DNA from: Pseudomonadales bacterium
GTDB lineage: Bacteria; Pseudomonadota; Gammaproteobacteria; Pseudomonadales; JAHRWD01
Direction of reading: 5' to 3'
Assembly: GCA_019090315.1 (NCBI GenBank)
Contig: JAHRWD010000103.1
Span: 1 to 52,647, forward strand
Length of the DNA stretch: 52,647 nucleotides
In this document: one piece after another, positions 8,659-17,366 of the stretch
Layout: each line of letters opens with the position of its first letter
Position numbering within the stretch: the first letter of the stretch is position 1
Notes under the pieces: model-generated
The model's input: only the letters and a program-made list of their open reading frames with translations
Told to the model about the DNA's origin: nothing
Database searches by the model: none
Program-made: the position numbers and the translations under genes

Positions 8659-9792
8659 ATGAGCATTGCTTTTACCGAAGAACATGTTGCTTTTAGAGAA
8701 GCGTTCAGCAAATTCCTCGACACCGAGGCGGTTCCTTACCACGCTGAGTGGGAAAAAAATGGTCAGGTGGATCGTGAAATATGGAACAAGGCTGGGCAGG
8801 CCGGTTTCCTTTGCTACACACTCCCAGAACAGTATGGCGGTTCAGGTGTTAACTTCCTGTACACCCTGATTGCGGTTGAAGAGGTCTCCCGCCGGGGCCT
8901 GTCCGGGCTTGGTTTTGGCGTACACTCGGATATTGTTGCGCCTTACATCCTCAAACACAGTATTGATGAAGAGCAAAAAATGAAGTTCCTGCCCCAGCTG
9001 GCAAACGGCGATATGGTCGGTGCGATTGCGATGACTGAGCCGGGCGCTGGTTCAGATCTTCAAAATATCAAAACCACAGCGATCCTCGATGGCGACCACT
9101 ATGTTGTCAACGGTTCAAAAACCTTTATTACCAATGGTCAGCATTGCGACCTGTTGATTCTAGTTTGTAAAACTGATCCCACCCAGGGAGCCAAAGGTAC
9201 TAGCCTGTTATTAGTTGAAGCGGGTACACCGGGCTTTGAAAAGGGCAAAAATCTCGACAAAATCGGCATGAAAGCCCAGGACACCTCCGAGTTATTCTTC
9301 CAGGATGTACGGGTTCCTAAAGAGAACCTGCTGGGTGAAGAGGGCAAAGGTTTTAGCTATCTGATGCAGGAGCTGGCTCAGGAACGTTTGACCATCGGAA
9401 TGGGTGCGGTCTCCGGTGCAGAAGTGGCGCTTAAGAGAACCCTTGAATACACCCGTGAACGCAAGGTATTCGGATCCGCTATTGCTGATCTTCAATATAA
9501 TCGCTTCAAACTGGCGGAAATGGATGCCGAGATTACAGTCGGTCGTGCTTTTCTTGAGAAGTGTATTGACCTTCACCTGGAGAAAAAACTGGATCCAGTG
9601 ACTGCCGCCAAACTCAAACTCTGGTCTACCGAAATGCAGGGCAGAGTGATCGATCAATGCTTGCAGATGCACGGCGGATTCGGCTACATGTGGGAATACC
9701 CCATCGCGCGTCAATACGCCGATGCACGGGTTTCACGGATCTACGGTGGCTCCAACGAAATCATGAAAGAGATCATCGCACGTAAAATGTAG
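8659..9792 (+). CDS. Acyl-CoA dehydrogenase
   Basis: FAD enzyme of 377 residues introducing the alpha-beta double bond in an acyl-CoA and passing electrons to ETF. The classic signatures are present: GAIAMTEPGAGSDLQ (about 120-135) and the C-terminal GGFGYMWEYPIARQYADAR. The medium-chain position for the catalytic glutamate near the C-terminus reads YGGSNEI, with Gly in place of Glu. The base is therefore probably the Glu in QERL (about residue 240), as in long-chain and isovaleryl-CoA dehydrogenases. GGAG precedes the start. A strong UUCG terminator follows, so it ends its own transcript. Exact substrate unknown. Confidence 0.95.
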   Translation: MSIAFTEEHVAFREAFSKFLDTEAVPYHAEWEKNGQVDREIWNKAGQAGFLCYTLPEQYGGSGVNFLYTLIAVEEVSRRGLSGLGFGVHSDIVAPYILKHSIDEEQKMKFLPQLANGDMVGAIAMTEPGAGSDLQNIKTTAILDGDHYVVNGSKTFITNGQHCDLLILVCKTDPTQGAKGTSLLLVEAGTPGFEKGKNLDKIGMKAQDTSELFFQDVRVPKENLLGEEGKGFSYLMQELAQERLTIGMGAVSGAEVALKRTLEYTRERKVFGSAIADLQYNRFKLAEMDAEITVGRAFLEKCIDLHLEKKLDPVTAAKLKLWSTEMQGRVIDQCLQMHGGFGYMWEYPIARQYADARVSRIYGGSNEIMKEIIARKM

Positions 9793-9808
9793 TTTTCTCC
9801 TTCACTAG

Positions 9809-9838
9809 AAAAAAGGGGGCTTCGGCTCCCTTTTTTAT
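9809..9838 (+). terminator. Rho-independent terminator after acyl-CoA dehydrogenase
   Basis: GGGGGC, a TTCG loop closed by C-G, then GCTCCC and a run of six T. An A-run upstream extends the stem, so it may also work in the other direction. It lies 17 bases after the stop of the dehydrogenase gene. Confidence 0.9.
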
Positions 9839-10082
9839 TGCCTTAAAAACGTGCATCCATCATTGATTAGCACGTTGAAAAACCAGTCATCATGTTGCAT
9901 GATTCAGCACATAATAATTTGAACGCTATTCATATACCGTTGTTGGTGAAGTATTTTCAATCGTTCACAACAGCCTGAAATACACACGCTCAATAGAGTT
10001 CCACTCCATCACCGTTATCCGATGGCTAGAAATATACCCTCTATTTACTCAAAACAAATATAACAAAAAAAGGAATGATTCC
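9839..10082. other. Intergenic region before SDR gene
   Basis: No gene seen. It holds an inverted repeat AACGTGC (9848-9854) and GCACGTT (9870-9876) with a 15-base loop of unknown role. An AT-rich stretch leads to the Shine-Dalgarno AAAGGA just before 10083. The SDR promoter must be here because a terminator closes the upstream gene. Confidence 0.5.
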
Positions 10083-10850
10083 ATGGCTCGATTAGAAAAC
10101 AAGGTCGCATTTGTAAGTGGTGGCGCATCCGGATTAGGCCGCGCACAATCCATGACCATGGCTCGTGAGGGCGCGTCATTAGTGGTGACCGATATCAACG
10201 AAGCCGGCGCCCAGGCGGTAGCGGATGAGATCAAAAGTGCCGGCGGAAAAGCCATCGCGCTAAAGCAGGATGTCACCATCGAAGCGGGCTGGGAAGAAGC
10301 GATTGCAACGACTGTATCTGAATTTGGTAGCCTCAGTATTCTTGTTAACAACGCCGGTATTGCAACGGGTGGCAACGCCGAAGATGGCACACTGGAAGAT
10401 TGGAATCACCTGATGAGCATCAACCTCGATGCGGTATTCCTGGGAACCAAACACGCTATTCGCTCAATGAAACAAACCGGTGGTGGATCGATCATCAATA
10501 TCTCCTCCATTATGGGACTGATCGGTGCGGCGGGCAGCGCAGCCTACAATGCCAGTAAAGGTGGCGTAAAACTATTGACCAAATCAGCGGCACTGCACTG
10601 TGCAAATTCCGGTTACGGTATTCGTGTTAATTCAGTTCATCCGGGATTTATTGATACGCCGATGATCCAGCAGATTTTCGACGGCCCAACCGGCGATGCT
10701 GCTCGGCAACATCTGATCGGCCTGCACCCAATTGGCCGATTGGGCGCTCCACAGGATATCGCCAACGGTGTCTTGTATCTGGCATCGGACGAATCGTCCT
10801 TTGTGACCGGCTCTGAACTGGTTATCGATGGTGGTTACACCGCTCAATAA
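10083..10850 (+). CDS. SDR family NAD(P)-dependent oxidoreductase
   Basis: Classical short-chain dehydrogenase of 255 residues. The cofactor loop is VSGGASGLGRA (10-20), with Asp of VVTDI suggesting NAD(H) preference. NNAG, the catalytic Ser of ISSIMG and YNASK are all intact, and the protein ends with the usual VIDGGYTAQ. The closest functional types by pattern are hydroxysteroid and cyclic-alcohol dehydrogenases, but the substrate cannot be fixed. AAAGGA precedes the start. It is followed after 51 bases by gloB, probably in one transcript. Confidence 0.93.
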   Translation: MARLENKVAFVSGGASGLGRAQSMTMAREGASLVVTDINEAGAQAVADEIKSAGGKAIALKQDVTIEAGWEEAIATTVSEFGSLSILVNNAGIATGGNAEDGTLEDWNHLMSINLDAVFLGTKHAIRSMKQTGGGSIINISSIMGLIGAAGSAAYNASKGGVKLLTKSAALHCANSGYGIRVNSVHPGFIDTPMIQQIFDGPTGDAARQHLIGLHPIGRLGAPQDIANGVLYLASDESSFVTGSELVIDGGYTAQ

Positions 10851-10901
10851 AAAAGCCTGAAACAAACCGAATAAAAACATTATAAAAAAAGGAGTTTCAT
10901 C

Positions 10902-11687
10902 ATGCTAAAAGTCACGCCTATTTTGACCTTTACCGATAATTACGTCTGGGCCATCAGCAATCCCGATACCAAAGAGGCATGGGTCGTTGATCCCGGTGAT
11001 GCACAACCAGTACTGGATAAACTGGCTAGCACCGGTGAAGAGCTTGCCGGAATTTTGATCACCCATAATCACCCCGACCACACCGGTGGTATTGCCAAGC
11101 TACTGGAGCACAAAAACGTACCGGTTATTGGCCCCGCTAACGATAAAATTGCGGAGTTAACCCAACAAGTAAAAGAGGGTGATACCGTAGAAGCGGCAGG
11201 CAGCAGCTTTAAGGTGATCGAAATCCCGGGGCACACGCTGGATCACATCGCTTTCATCTACGACAATGCAGAGAACTCTGCGGTATTTTGTGGTGATACC
11301 CTGTTTGCAGGTGGCTGCGGTAGGGTTTTTGAAGGCACCGCGGAGCAGATGCACAATTCGCTCAACAAACTCGCGGCTCTACATAAAGATACGCAGGTTT
11401 ATTGTGCCCACGAATACACCCAGTCAAATCTCTATTTTGCCAGAGCTGTCAGCCCCGATGATCAAAGCATCAAAGACCGTCAAAGCAGAACCTCCACCAA
11501 ACGCCGCCACAAAAAACCTACTGTGCCAACCATCCTTTATATCGAAAAAGATACTAACCCATTCCTGCGCTGTGATGACGAAGGTGTCAAAGCCTCCATT
11601 GAAGCTCACAGCGGCAAAAGTCTCTCTTCACCAGTTGAAGTGTTTGCAGAAATGCGAGAGTGGAAAAATAATTTCGTAGACCCTTAA
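10902..11687 (+). CDS. gloB: Hydroxyacylglutathione hydrolase (glyoxalase II)
   Basis: Metallo-beta-lactamase-fold hydrolase of 261 residues splitting S-D-lactoylglutathione to D-lactate and glutathione, the second step in methylglyoxal removal. The metal motif THNHPDH places H55, H57, D59 and H60. Further ligands are in GHTLDH and CGDTLFAGGCGR, and CAHEYT provides the last histidine. The glutathione-contact region is followed by a basic run (RQSRTSTKRRHKK, about 190-202) that is more lysine/arginine-rich than usual. AAAGGAG precedes the ATG. Confidence 0.96.
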   Translation: MLKVTPILTFTDNYVWAISNPDTKEAWVVDPGDAQPVLDKLASTGEELAGILITHNHPDHTGGIAKLLEHKNVPVIGPANDKIAELTQQVKEGDTVEAAGSSFKVIEIPGHTLDHIAFIYDNAENSAVFCGDTLFAGGCGRVFEGTAEQMHNSLNKLAALHKDTQVYCAHEYTQSNLYFARAVSPDDQSIKDRQSRTSTKRRHKKPTVPTILYIEKDTNPFLRCDDEGVKASIEAHSGKSLSSPVEVFAEMREWKNNFVDP

Positions 11688-11711
11688 CTCCACTCTCCGT
11701 TAGAGCCGTTA

Positions 11712-11753
11712 CAAACCAAAAAGCCGCGTGTTAACACGCGGCTTTTTGGTTTG
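11712..11753. terminator. Perfect 42-base palindrome, bidirectional terminator
   Basis: Two exact 21-base arms meet at 11732/11733. The core AAAAAGCCGCGTG / CACGCGGCTTTTT gives a GC stem flanked by T-runs on both strands. It lies between the convergent gloB and tex genes and can end both transcripts. Confidence 0.93.
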
Positions 11754-11761
11754 CGGAGTGA

Positions 11762-14110
11762 CTATTTTTTGGCTAACGCCGCCGCCAATGCATTAGCCAT
11801 CGCACCCGTGGGTTGTTGTGATTTTGCTGGCTGGGAGTTTTTATTGTTAGCTTTTCTGTTTTGGGACTTCCCTGCTCCACCCGGCTTGCCGCGTTGGCTA
11901 TCGGCTCTACCCTTTCCACTATTTTTATCTGCTTTGTTTTCAGCGTCCTGGGCTTGGTCGGATAGCCGCATGCTCAAGCCTATACGCTTACGCTGAACGT
12001 CCACCGCCATCACTTTAACCTTCACCACATCACCGGCTTTCACCACGCTTCGTGGGTCTTTTATAAACTGTTCCGACAGCGCGGAAATGTGCACAAGGCC
12101 ATCTTGATGAACACCGACATCCACAAAAGCACCAAAATTGGTGACGTTGGTGATCACGCCTTCAAGAATCATATCTTCTTTAAGGTCGCTGAGTTTTTCC
12201 ACCCCCTCCTGGAAACTGGCGGTTTTAAACTCTGGCCGAGGATCCCGGCCGGGTTTTTCCAGCTCGGCAATAATATCCCGCACGGTTGGTTCCCCCGCTG
12301 CATCGCTGACATAGTCGCCGGGTTTCAACTTTCGCAGGAAGGCCTTGTCACCTAATATATCGACCACTGATTTGTCGTTGCCGGCAGCAATGGCTGTAAC
12401 CACCGAATAGGATTCGGGATGCACGCTGGAATTATCCAGTGGGTTATCACCCCGCACTCGTAGAAACCCTGCGGCCAGCTCAAAGGCTTTTTCACCAAGA
12501 CGTGGTACCTTGAGCAGCTCTTTACGGTTTTTAAACAAACCATTCTGCTCACGAAACTCAATCACATTACTGGCTACGGTTTTGTTCATACCGGAAACAC
12601 GGGACAGTAGCGCCGCCGATGCGGTGTTTAGATCAACTCCCACTGCGTTCACACAATCTTCAACCACGTTATCCAGACTACCCGCCAGCTGGGTCTGGTT
12701 TACATCGTGTTGATATTGGCCAACACCGATCGCTTTTGGATCGACCTTTACCAGCTCAGCAAGCGGGTCCTGTAAACGCCGAGCTATCGAGATCGCACCG
12801 CGCACCGTCACATCAAGATCTGGAAATTCCTGGCTCGCCAGTTCCGATGCGGAATAGACCGATGCTCCTGCTTCGCTGACCACCAGTTTGGTGAGATCTA
12901 ATTCCGGATTTTTCTTGATCAATTCCAATGCAAGTTGGTCTGTCTCGCGAGATGCGGTACCGTTGCCAATCGCGATCAGATCCACTTTGTGTTTCTTGCA
13001 CAGTGCAGTTAGTTCGGCGAGGGATTTATCCCACTGACCTTGTGGCTTATGAGGAAAGATCGCGACATGATCGAGCACTTTACCGGTCTGATCGATCACA
13101 ACGGTTTTTACGCCAGTTCGATAAGCAGGATCAAGCCCTAGCGTAACGCGAGGGCCCGCCGGTGCTGCTAGCAACAGATCGTGCAGATTCGAAGCGAAGA
13201 CTTCAATCGCTTCAAGCTCCGAAGCTTGGCGCAACTGCACCATCAAATCTACTTCAATACTGGAGGAGAGTTTGATACGCCAACACCAGCGAACCACCTC
13301 TTTTAGCCATTTATCGGCGGGACGTTGGTTATCAGTGATGCCAAAGCAAAGTGCGATCTGTGCTTCGCAGGGGTGACTCAGGGCTTCGTCATAATCAAGA
13401 TCGATGGTCGAATTCAGAAACCCTTCTTTACGGCCCCGTAGCACCGCCAGCATACGGTGGGAGGGAATTTTTTTGATTTTCTCATTAAAGTCAAAATAGT
13501 CCCTGAACTTTTCACCTTCGCTCTCTTTCCCTTCAACGACTTTTACTCGAATCTCGCCTTTCTGCCACATCTGTTCGCGAATATTCGCTAGCAGCTCAGC
13601 ATTTTCTGCAAACTGCTCCATCAGAATATATTTAGCGCCCTGCAGCACCGCATCCGTATCTTCAAATCCCGCTTCTGAATTGAGGAATTTTTCCGCTTCA
13701 GTGGTTGGCTCCAGCTCGGGGTTTTCCAGCAGGCTCGCCGCCAGTGGTTCCAGGCCCGCTTCGATAGCTATCTGACCCTTGGTTCTTCGCTTCGGTTTGT
13801 AGGGCAGATAAAGGTCTTCAAGGGCCGTTTTGGTTTGCGCAGCGAGAATCAATTTTTTCAGTTCCGCGGTTAACTTGCCCTGCTCATCGATACTTTTCAG
13901 CACCACTTCACGGCGCTCTTTAAACTCTCGAAGATAGCTCAACCGGGTCTGCAGGTTACGCAGGCTTTCATCACTCATTTCACCGGTTTGCTCCTTTCGA
14001 TACCGAGCAATGAAAGGAACAGTCGCGCCATCATCCAGCATATCGATAGCAGCGTTTACGTGGGGAAGAGCAAGACCGAGTTCGTCGGCCAGTAGTTGGC
14101 TAATATTCAA
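11762..14110 (-). CDS. tex: Tex-family RNA-binding transcription accessory protein
   Basis: Protein of 782 residues with the full Tex layout: N-terminal helical domain, a YqgF/RNase H-like fold near 325-450 (TLGLDPAYRTGVK), helix-hairpin-helix motifs near 495-600 (GVDLNTASAALLSRVSGM), and an S1 RNA-binding domain near 650-720 (GVITNVTNFGAFVDVGVHQDG). The last 60 residues are a low-complexity Lys/Asn/Gln/Ser tail. Homologues act on nucleic acid and transcription, and are linked to toxin gene expression in Bordetella. It shares a palindromic terminator with gloB. Confidence 0.96.
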   Translation of the reverse strand: MNISQLLADELGLALPHVNAAIDMLDDGATVPFIARYRKEQTGEMSDESLRNLQTRLSYLREFKERREVVLKSIDEQGKLTAELKKLILAAQTKTALEDLYLPYKPKRRTKGQIAIEAGLEPLAASLLENPELEPTTEAEKFLNSEAGFEDTDAVLQGAKYILMEQFAENAELLANIREQMWQKGEIRVKVVEGKESEGEKFRDYFDFNEKIKKIPSHRMLAVLRGRKEGFLNSTIDLDYDEALSHPCEAQIALCFGITDNQRPADKWLKEVVRWCWRIKLSSSIEVDLMVQLRQASELEAIEVFASNLHDLLLAAPAGPRVTLGLDPAYRTGVKTVVIDQTGKVLDHVAIFPHKPQGQWDKSLAELTALCKKHKVDLIAIGNGTASRETDQLALELIKKNPELDLTKLVVSEAGASVYSASELASQEFPDLDVTVRGAISIARRLQDPLAELVKVDPKAIGVGQYQHDVNQTQLAGSLDNVVEDCVNAVGVDLNTASAALLSRVSGMNKTVASNVIEFREQNGLFKNRKELLKVPRLGEKAFELAAGFLRVRGDNPLDNSSVHPESYSVVTAIAAGNDKSVVDILGDKAFLRKLKPGDYVSDAAGEPTVRDIIAELEKPGRDPRPEFKTASFQEGVEKLSDLKEDMILEGVITNVTNFGAFVDVGVHQDGLVHISALSEQFIKDPRSVVKAGDVVKVKVMAVDVQRKRIGLSMRLSDQAQDAENKADKNSGKGRADSQRGKPGGAGKSQNRKANNKNSQPAKSQQPTGAMANALAAALAKK

Positions 14111-14222
14111 AGAGAGTTCCAGTATTAATTGGTTACCGGACTGGGCATTTCATTTGCCGCAAATCCAAAGTGTTCGGGGAAAGTTACAGGAGGGGAATTT
14201 TACAGCAGCGGTGATGAATTGC

Positions 14223-14256
14223 ACGCGAGACAATCCGCTTTGGAGTTGTCTCGCGT
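14223..14256. repeat. Inverted repeat with 11-bp arms
   Basis: ACGCGAGACAA (14223-14233) and its exact complement TTGTCTCGCGT (14246-14256) enclose a 12-base loop. It lies after the esterase gene stop (minus strand) and before tex. It lacks a T-run, so it is at best a weak terminator or an mRNA 3' end stabiliser. Confidence 0.75.
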
Positions 14257-14284
14257 ATGGATCAAAGATAGTTAAAAAACGATT

Positions 14285-15229
14285 CTATTTTAGATGTTCC
14301 CGTAGGCCGTTCGCCCCCATCTCCAGCGCCGTCATGCCCGCTTCGACACCACCGGCAAACGAGATAAAACCATGGATCATGTCAGAGAAGCAGTAATGCG
14401 GGATATTGATTCCATGCTCCTGCAATGCCACCGCGTAGGCATGTCCTTCATCACGCAAGGGATCAAAACCAGCAGTAAAGACGATGCCTTCCGGCATATT
14501 GGAAAGATCAGTAGCCCGCAACGGTGAGCAGAAGGGTTCTTTGACATGCTCGGGATCCGCCAGGTAGTGGTCAAAAAACCACTCCATCGTTTCCTTAGTC
14601 AAGAAATAACCATCAGCAAATTCGGTGTAGGAACCGGTATCGCACCCGGCATCGGTGACGGGGTAATAGAGCAGCTGATAGCTGGGTTGTTGAATCTTCG
14701 CTTCCTGCGCCTTCAGTACTGTTGTAATCGCCAGATTTCCGCCAGCGCTATCGCCTCCAACGGCTATTCTATCGGCCGCTACACCCAGCTCATCCGCATT
14801 ATTCACTGCCCATTTGTAGGCAAAATATGCATCATCCACTGCACCTGGATATTTGGTTTCCGGTGCCAGTCGGTATTCAACCGAGATCACCAGGTAACCC
14901 GATTCCGCCGCCAGTGTCTGGCAAACGGTGTCGTGACCATCAATATTACCCAATACAAAACCACCACCGTGATAGTAGATTAGCGCCGCTCGGCTAGTGA
15001 ATTCCTTTGGCTCATAAATTCGAACCGGCAGGCTTCCGCCGGGGCCAGATAATAGCCTATCACTGATATTGGCCAGATCTCGCGCGGGTGGTGCAAGGGG
15101 GTTTTCATCCGGGCGTGAACTACGCAATGCAGCGGGGTCTTCTCCCATCAGAGGCTCAGCCATGTCTGCGATTGCTTTCGCAGTTGGGTTAATGCCACCG
15201 GGGGCGGTTATTGGCTTATCGGTAATCAT
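14285..15229 (-). CDS. Alpha/beta hydrolase, HSL-type esterase
   Basis: Esterase/lipase of the hormone-sensitive-lipase (bacterial family IV) type, 314 residues. The oxyanion motif HGGG is at 87-90 and the nucleophile elbow GDSAGG puts Ser161 at the active site. The acid is in GFDPLRDEG and the histidine in DMIHGF near the C-terminus. No signal peptide, so it is cytoplasmic. It probably hydrolyses short or medium acyl esters. It follows an SDR gene on the same strand, with a short inverted-repeat element (15314-15358) in the 128-base gap. Confidence 0.94.
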   Translation of the reverse strand: MITDKPITAPGGINPTAKAIADMAEPLMGEDPAALRSSRPDENPLAPPARDLANISDRLLSGPGGSLPVRIYEPKEFTSRAALIYYHGGGFVLGNIDGHDTVCQTLAAESGYLVISVEYRLAPETKYPGAVDDAYFAYKWAVNNADELGVAADRIAVGGDSAGGNLAITTVLKAQEAKIQQPSYQLLYYPVTDAGCDTGSYTEFADGYFLTKETMEWFFDHYLADPEHVKEPFCSPLRATDLSNMPEGIVFTAGFDPLRDEGHAYAVALQEHGINIPHYCFSDMIHGFISFAGGVEAGMTALEMGANGLREHLK

Positions 15230-15313
15230 ATTGACGCTCGTCCATATTGTTATTATTTTTAGGGCTCCTCTGCCACCCAGCGGTGACAGGGGTACAGTCA
15301 GAAAATATTATTT

Positions 15314-15358
15314 GAGACCTTTGCACGAGAGATGATTTTGCTCTCAGGCAAGGGTCTC
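15314..15358. mobile_element. MITE-like element, minimal copy (family 1)
   Basis: A 45-base element with ends GAGACCTTTGC and GCAAGGGTCTC, and inner arms GAGAG / CTCTC, so it folds almost entirely into a hairpin. On the minus strand it is flanked by AAATA on both sides. The SDR stop codon TAG takes its G from the element; joining the flanks restores TAA. The core GATGATTTTGCTCTCAGGCA recurs at 31441, 43386 (complement) and 45903. Confidence 0.8.
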
Positions 15359-16242
15359 TATTTGGTGACAGGTTTTCGAAGCGCACCGGGTTTCGCTGCA
15401 CTCATATCAAGAAGCGTATCTTTATTAGCGGTAATCGTTTCCATGCTTGCTTCAAGACCCAGTTCAACACCTTTGTTTACGAAAACAGCCGCCTGGGTGA
15501 ATCGACCACCTGAACCCTGGATAATTTTTCCAGTAGGCGCATCATCAGCACACATCAGCAATACCGCTGGCGTTACCAGCCCTGGCGCACGAATTGGATC
15601 GGGTGTTTCGACATTTTCATCTCGGCCCGGAATAGTAGCGGTCATTCGAGTGGCTGCGCCGGGGCACAGGCAGTTCACTTTAATGTTATGGGAGGCACCC
15701 TCAAGAGCCAGTACATTCATCATACCGACCATACCCATTTTGGCAGCCGCATAGTTCGCCTGACCGAAATTACCGAACACGCCTGAACCTGAGCTGGTGA
15801 ATACGATTCGACCGTAGTTTTTCTCATACATGATCGGCCAGGCAGCGTGGGTCACATAAGCGGTACCGGTCAAATGAACCTGCATTACCAGATCAAAATC
15901 ATCCAATGTCATCTTTTTAAACGAACGATCACGAACGATACCCGCATTATTGACGACGATATCGATAGTACCAAACTCATCTACTGCATCCTGAACCATA
16001 CCCGCTGCATCGGCACGGTCTGCTACAGAACCTTTATTGGCAATCGCAATACCGCCAGCTGCACGAATCTCCGCAACGACTTCATCAGCTGCATCGCCGG
16101 AACCACCGCCGGTCACAGAACCACCGAGATCATTAACCACAACCTTTGCGCCGCGCTCTGCAAACTGTAGTGCGTGGGCCTTACCCAAACCCGCTCCCGC
16201 GCCGGTTACCAAAACAACCTTGTCTTTGAATTCGTTGCTCAT
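15358..16242 (-). CDS. SDR, (3R)-hydroxyacyl-CoA dehydrogenase-like
   Basis: Short-chain dehydrogenase of 294 residues resembling the dehydrogenase domain of peroxisomal multifunctional enzyme 2 (HSD17B4). Features: VTGAGAGLGKAHA, the family marker VVVNDLGG, NNAG, and FGNFGQANYAAAK with catalytic Tyr and Lys. The hydratase and SCP2 domains of MFE-2 are absent. Start 16242 is used because GGAG is six bases upstream, with ATGAAA between them. A paralogue lies at 34667-35536. The stop codon is completed by a MITE-like element. It is divergent from xdhC across a region with a TGTATC palindrome. Confidence 0.92.
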   Translation of the reverse strand: MSNEFKDKVVLVTGAGAGLGKAHALQFAERGAKVVVNDLGGSVTGGGSGDAADEVVAEIRAAGGIAIANKGSVADRADAAGMVQDAVDEFGTIDIVVNNAGIVRDRSFKKMTLDDFDLVMQVHLTGTAYVTHAAWPIMYEKNYGRIVFTSSGSGVFGNFGQANYAAAKMGMVGMMNVLALEGASHNIKVNCLCPGAATRMTATIPGRDENVETPDPIRAPGLVTPAVLLMCADDAPTGKIIQGSGGRFTQAAVFVNKGVELGLEASMETITANKDTLLDMSAAKPGALRKPVTK

Positions 16243-16284
16243 TTTCATCTCCGATACATTAATTGTTATTTGAGTTTTTTAACC

Positions 16285-16367
16285 CTCTGATTGTATATCG
16301 GTTGCCGGCCCAATTCATAGAATCATCGCGATGTTTAAGCGCCTGTGTATCATTGATACAATCAGAG
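16285..16367. promoter_or_regulatory. Operator-like palindromes between divergent SDR and xdhC
   Basis: A perfect palindrome TGTATC-ATT-GATACA lies at 16346-16360. In addition CTCTGATTGTAT (16285-16296) is the exact complement of ATACAATCAGAG (16356-16367), 59 bases apart, giving related half-sites on both sides of the divergent promoter region. Short symmetric sites like this are typical of TetR or similar dimeric repressors. No regulator gene is adjacent, so the factor is unknown. Confidence 0.6.
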
Positions 16368-16391
16368 CAAATCATAAGAAGTTTTTATTGC

Positions 16392-17366
16392 ATGGATTCA
16401 ATCAATCATCAGGTGATCGCCACACTAACGGAGTGGCTGGACCAACAACTCGACTGCTGGCTCTGCACCATTGTGAAAACCTGGGGCAGCTCGCCCCGTC
16501 CGATTGGCTCATTGCTGGCCTGCAACTCAAAGGGTGAAGTGACCGGCTCACTTTCCGGTGGCTGTGTTGAGGAAGATCTAATTGAAAAACTGCTGAGGAG
16601 CGAGCACGCAGCAACAGGGCCAGAACAGATACGTTACGGCGTCCGCAAATCTGAGTCTGACCGCCTTGGATTACCCTGTGGCGGCCGGCTCGAAGTACTT
16701 GCAGAGCCAGTATTCTCTAGTGATGGAAACCAAAATGGTTTTCGCGGTATTTTAGAGGCATTAGATTCAAGGCGTTGCATCCAACGAACGCTCGACCTCA
16801 TGTCTGGGATACAGACAATCGAAACCGTTGATCAATACCAACCCCTGTCGATCGATGCACAACACCTTACCCAATACTTCGGACCACGCTACCGACTCTT
16901 ATTAATAGGAGCCGGGCAGATCGCAACTTACCTTTCCGAGATGGCTCAGTCAGTAGATTTTCAGGTGTTGGTCTGTGACCCGAGGCAAGAGATCATTGAT
17001 CAATGGCCGGTAATGGGCGCTACCATGATCCAGGGCATGCCGGATGACCTGGTGCGGGAGCATGCGACCGATGGTTACTGCGCCGTCATCACCCTTGCCC
17101 ATGATCCGCGCATTGACGATATGGCCTTGATGGAAGCCTTGAAAGGGCCAGCCTTCCATATCGGTGCGATTGGCTCACAGCGTACCTCCCAGGCACGAAT
17201 CAATCGACTCAAACAACTAGAACTAACTGATCAAGAGATTGGCCGACTCAAGGGCCCGGTGGGCCTGGACATCGGAAGCAAGTCACCCCCGGAGATCGCC
17301 ATATCCATCATTGCTGAACTGATTCAGGTACGAAAACAACTCCAGCTCGATACGCTTGCCCGATGA
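16392..17366 (+). CDS. xdhC: XdhC/CoxI family molybdenum-hydroxylase maturation protein
   Basis: Accessory protein of 324 residues for molybdenum hydroxylases. Family members bind molybdenum cofactor and help add the terminal sulfur before insertion. N-terminal XdhC domain: TWGSSPRPIGSLLAC and GSLSGGCVEED. C-terminal Rossmann domain: LLLIGAGQIATYL, then IGAIGSQRT and GLDIGSKSPPEIAISI. The start is set at 16392 (MDSINHQ); the frame opens upstream at 16263 through the operator region. It overlaps the next gene by ATGA. The likely client is the hydroxylase at 19175-22778. Confidence 0.92.
   Translation: MDSINHQVIATLTEWLDQQLDCWLCTIVKTWGSSPRPIGSLLACNSKGEVTGSLSGGCVEEDLIEKLLRSEHAATGPEQIRYGVRKSESDRLGLPCGGRLEVLAEPVFSSDGNQNGFRGILEALDSRRCIQRTLDLMSGIQTIETVDQYQPLSIDAQHLTQYFGPRYRLLLIGAGQIATYLSEMAQSVDFQVLVCDPRQEIIDQWPVMGATMIQGMPDDLVREHATDGYCAVITLAHDPRIDDMALMEALKGPAFHIGAIGSQRTSQARINRLKQLELTDQEIGRLKGPVGLDIGSKSPPEIAISIIAELIQVRKQLQLDTLAR

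Noticed and set aside
16263..16391. Upstream extension of xdhC
   Set aside because: The added 43 residues run through the palindromic operator region and match nothing in the family.
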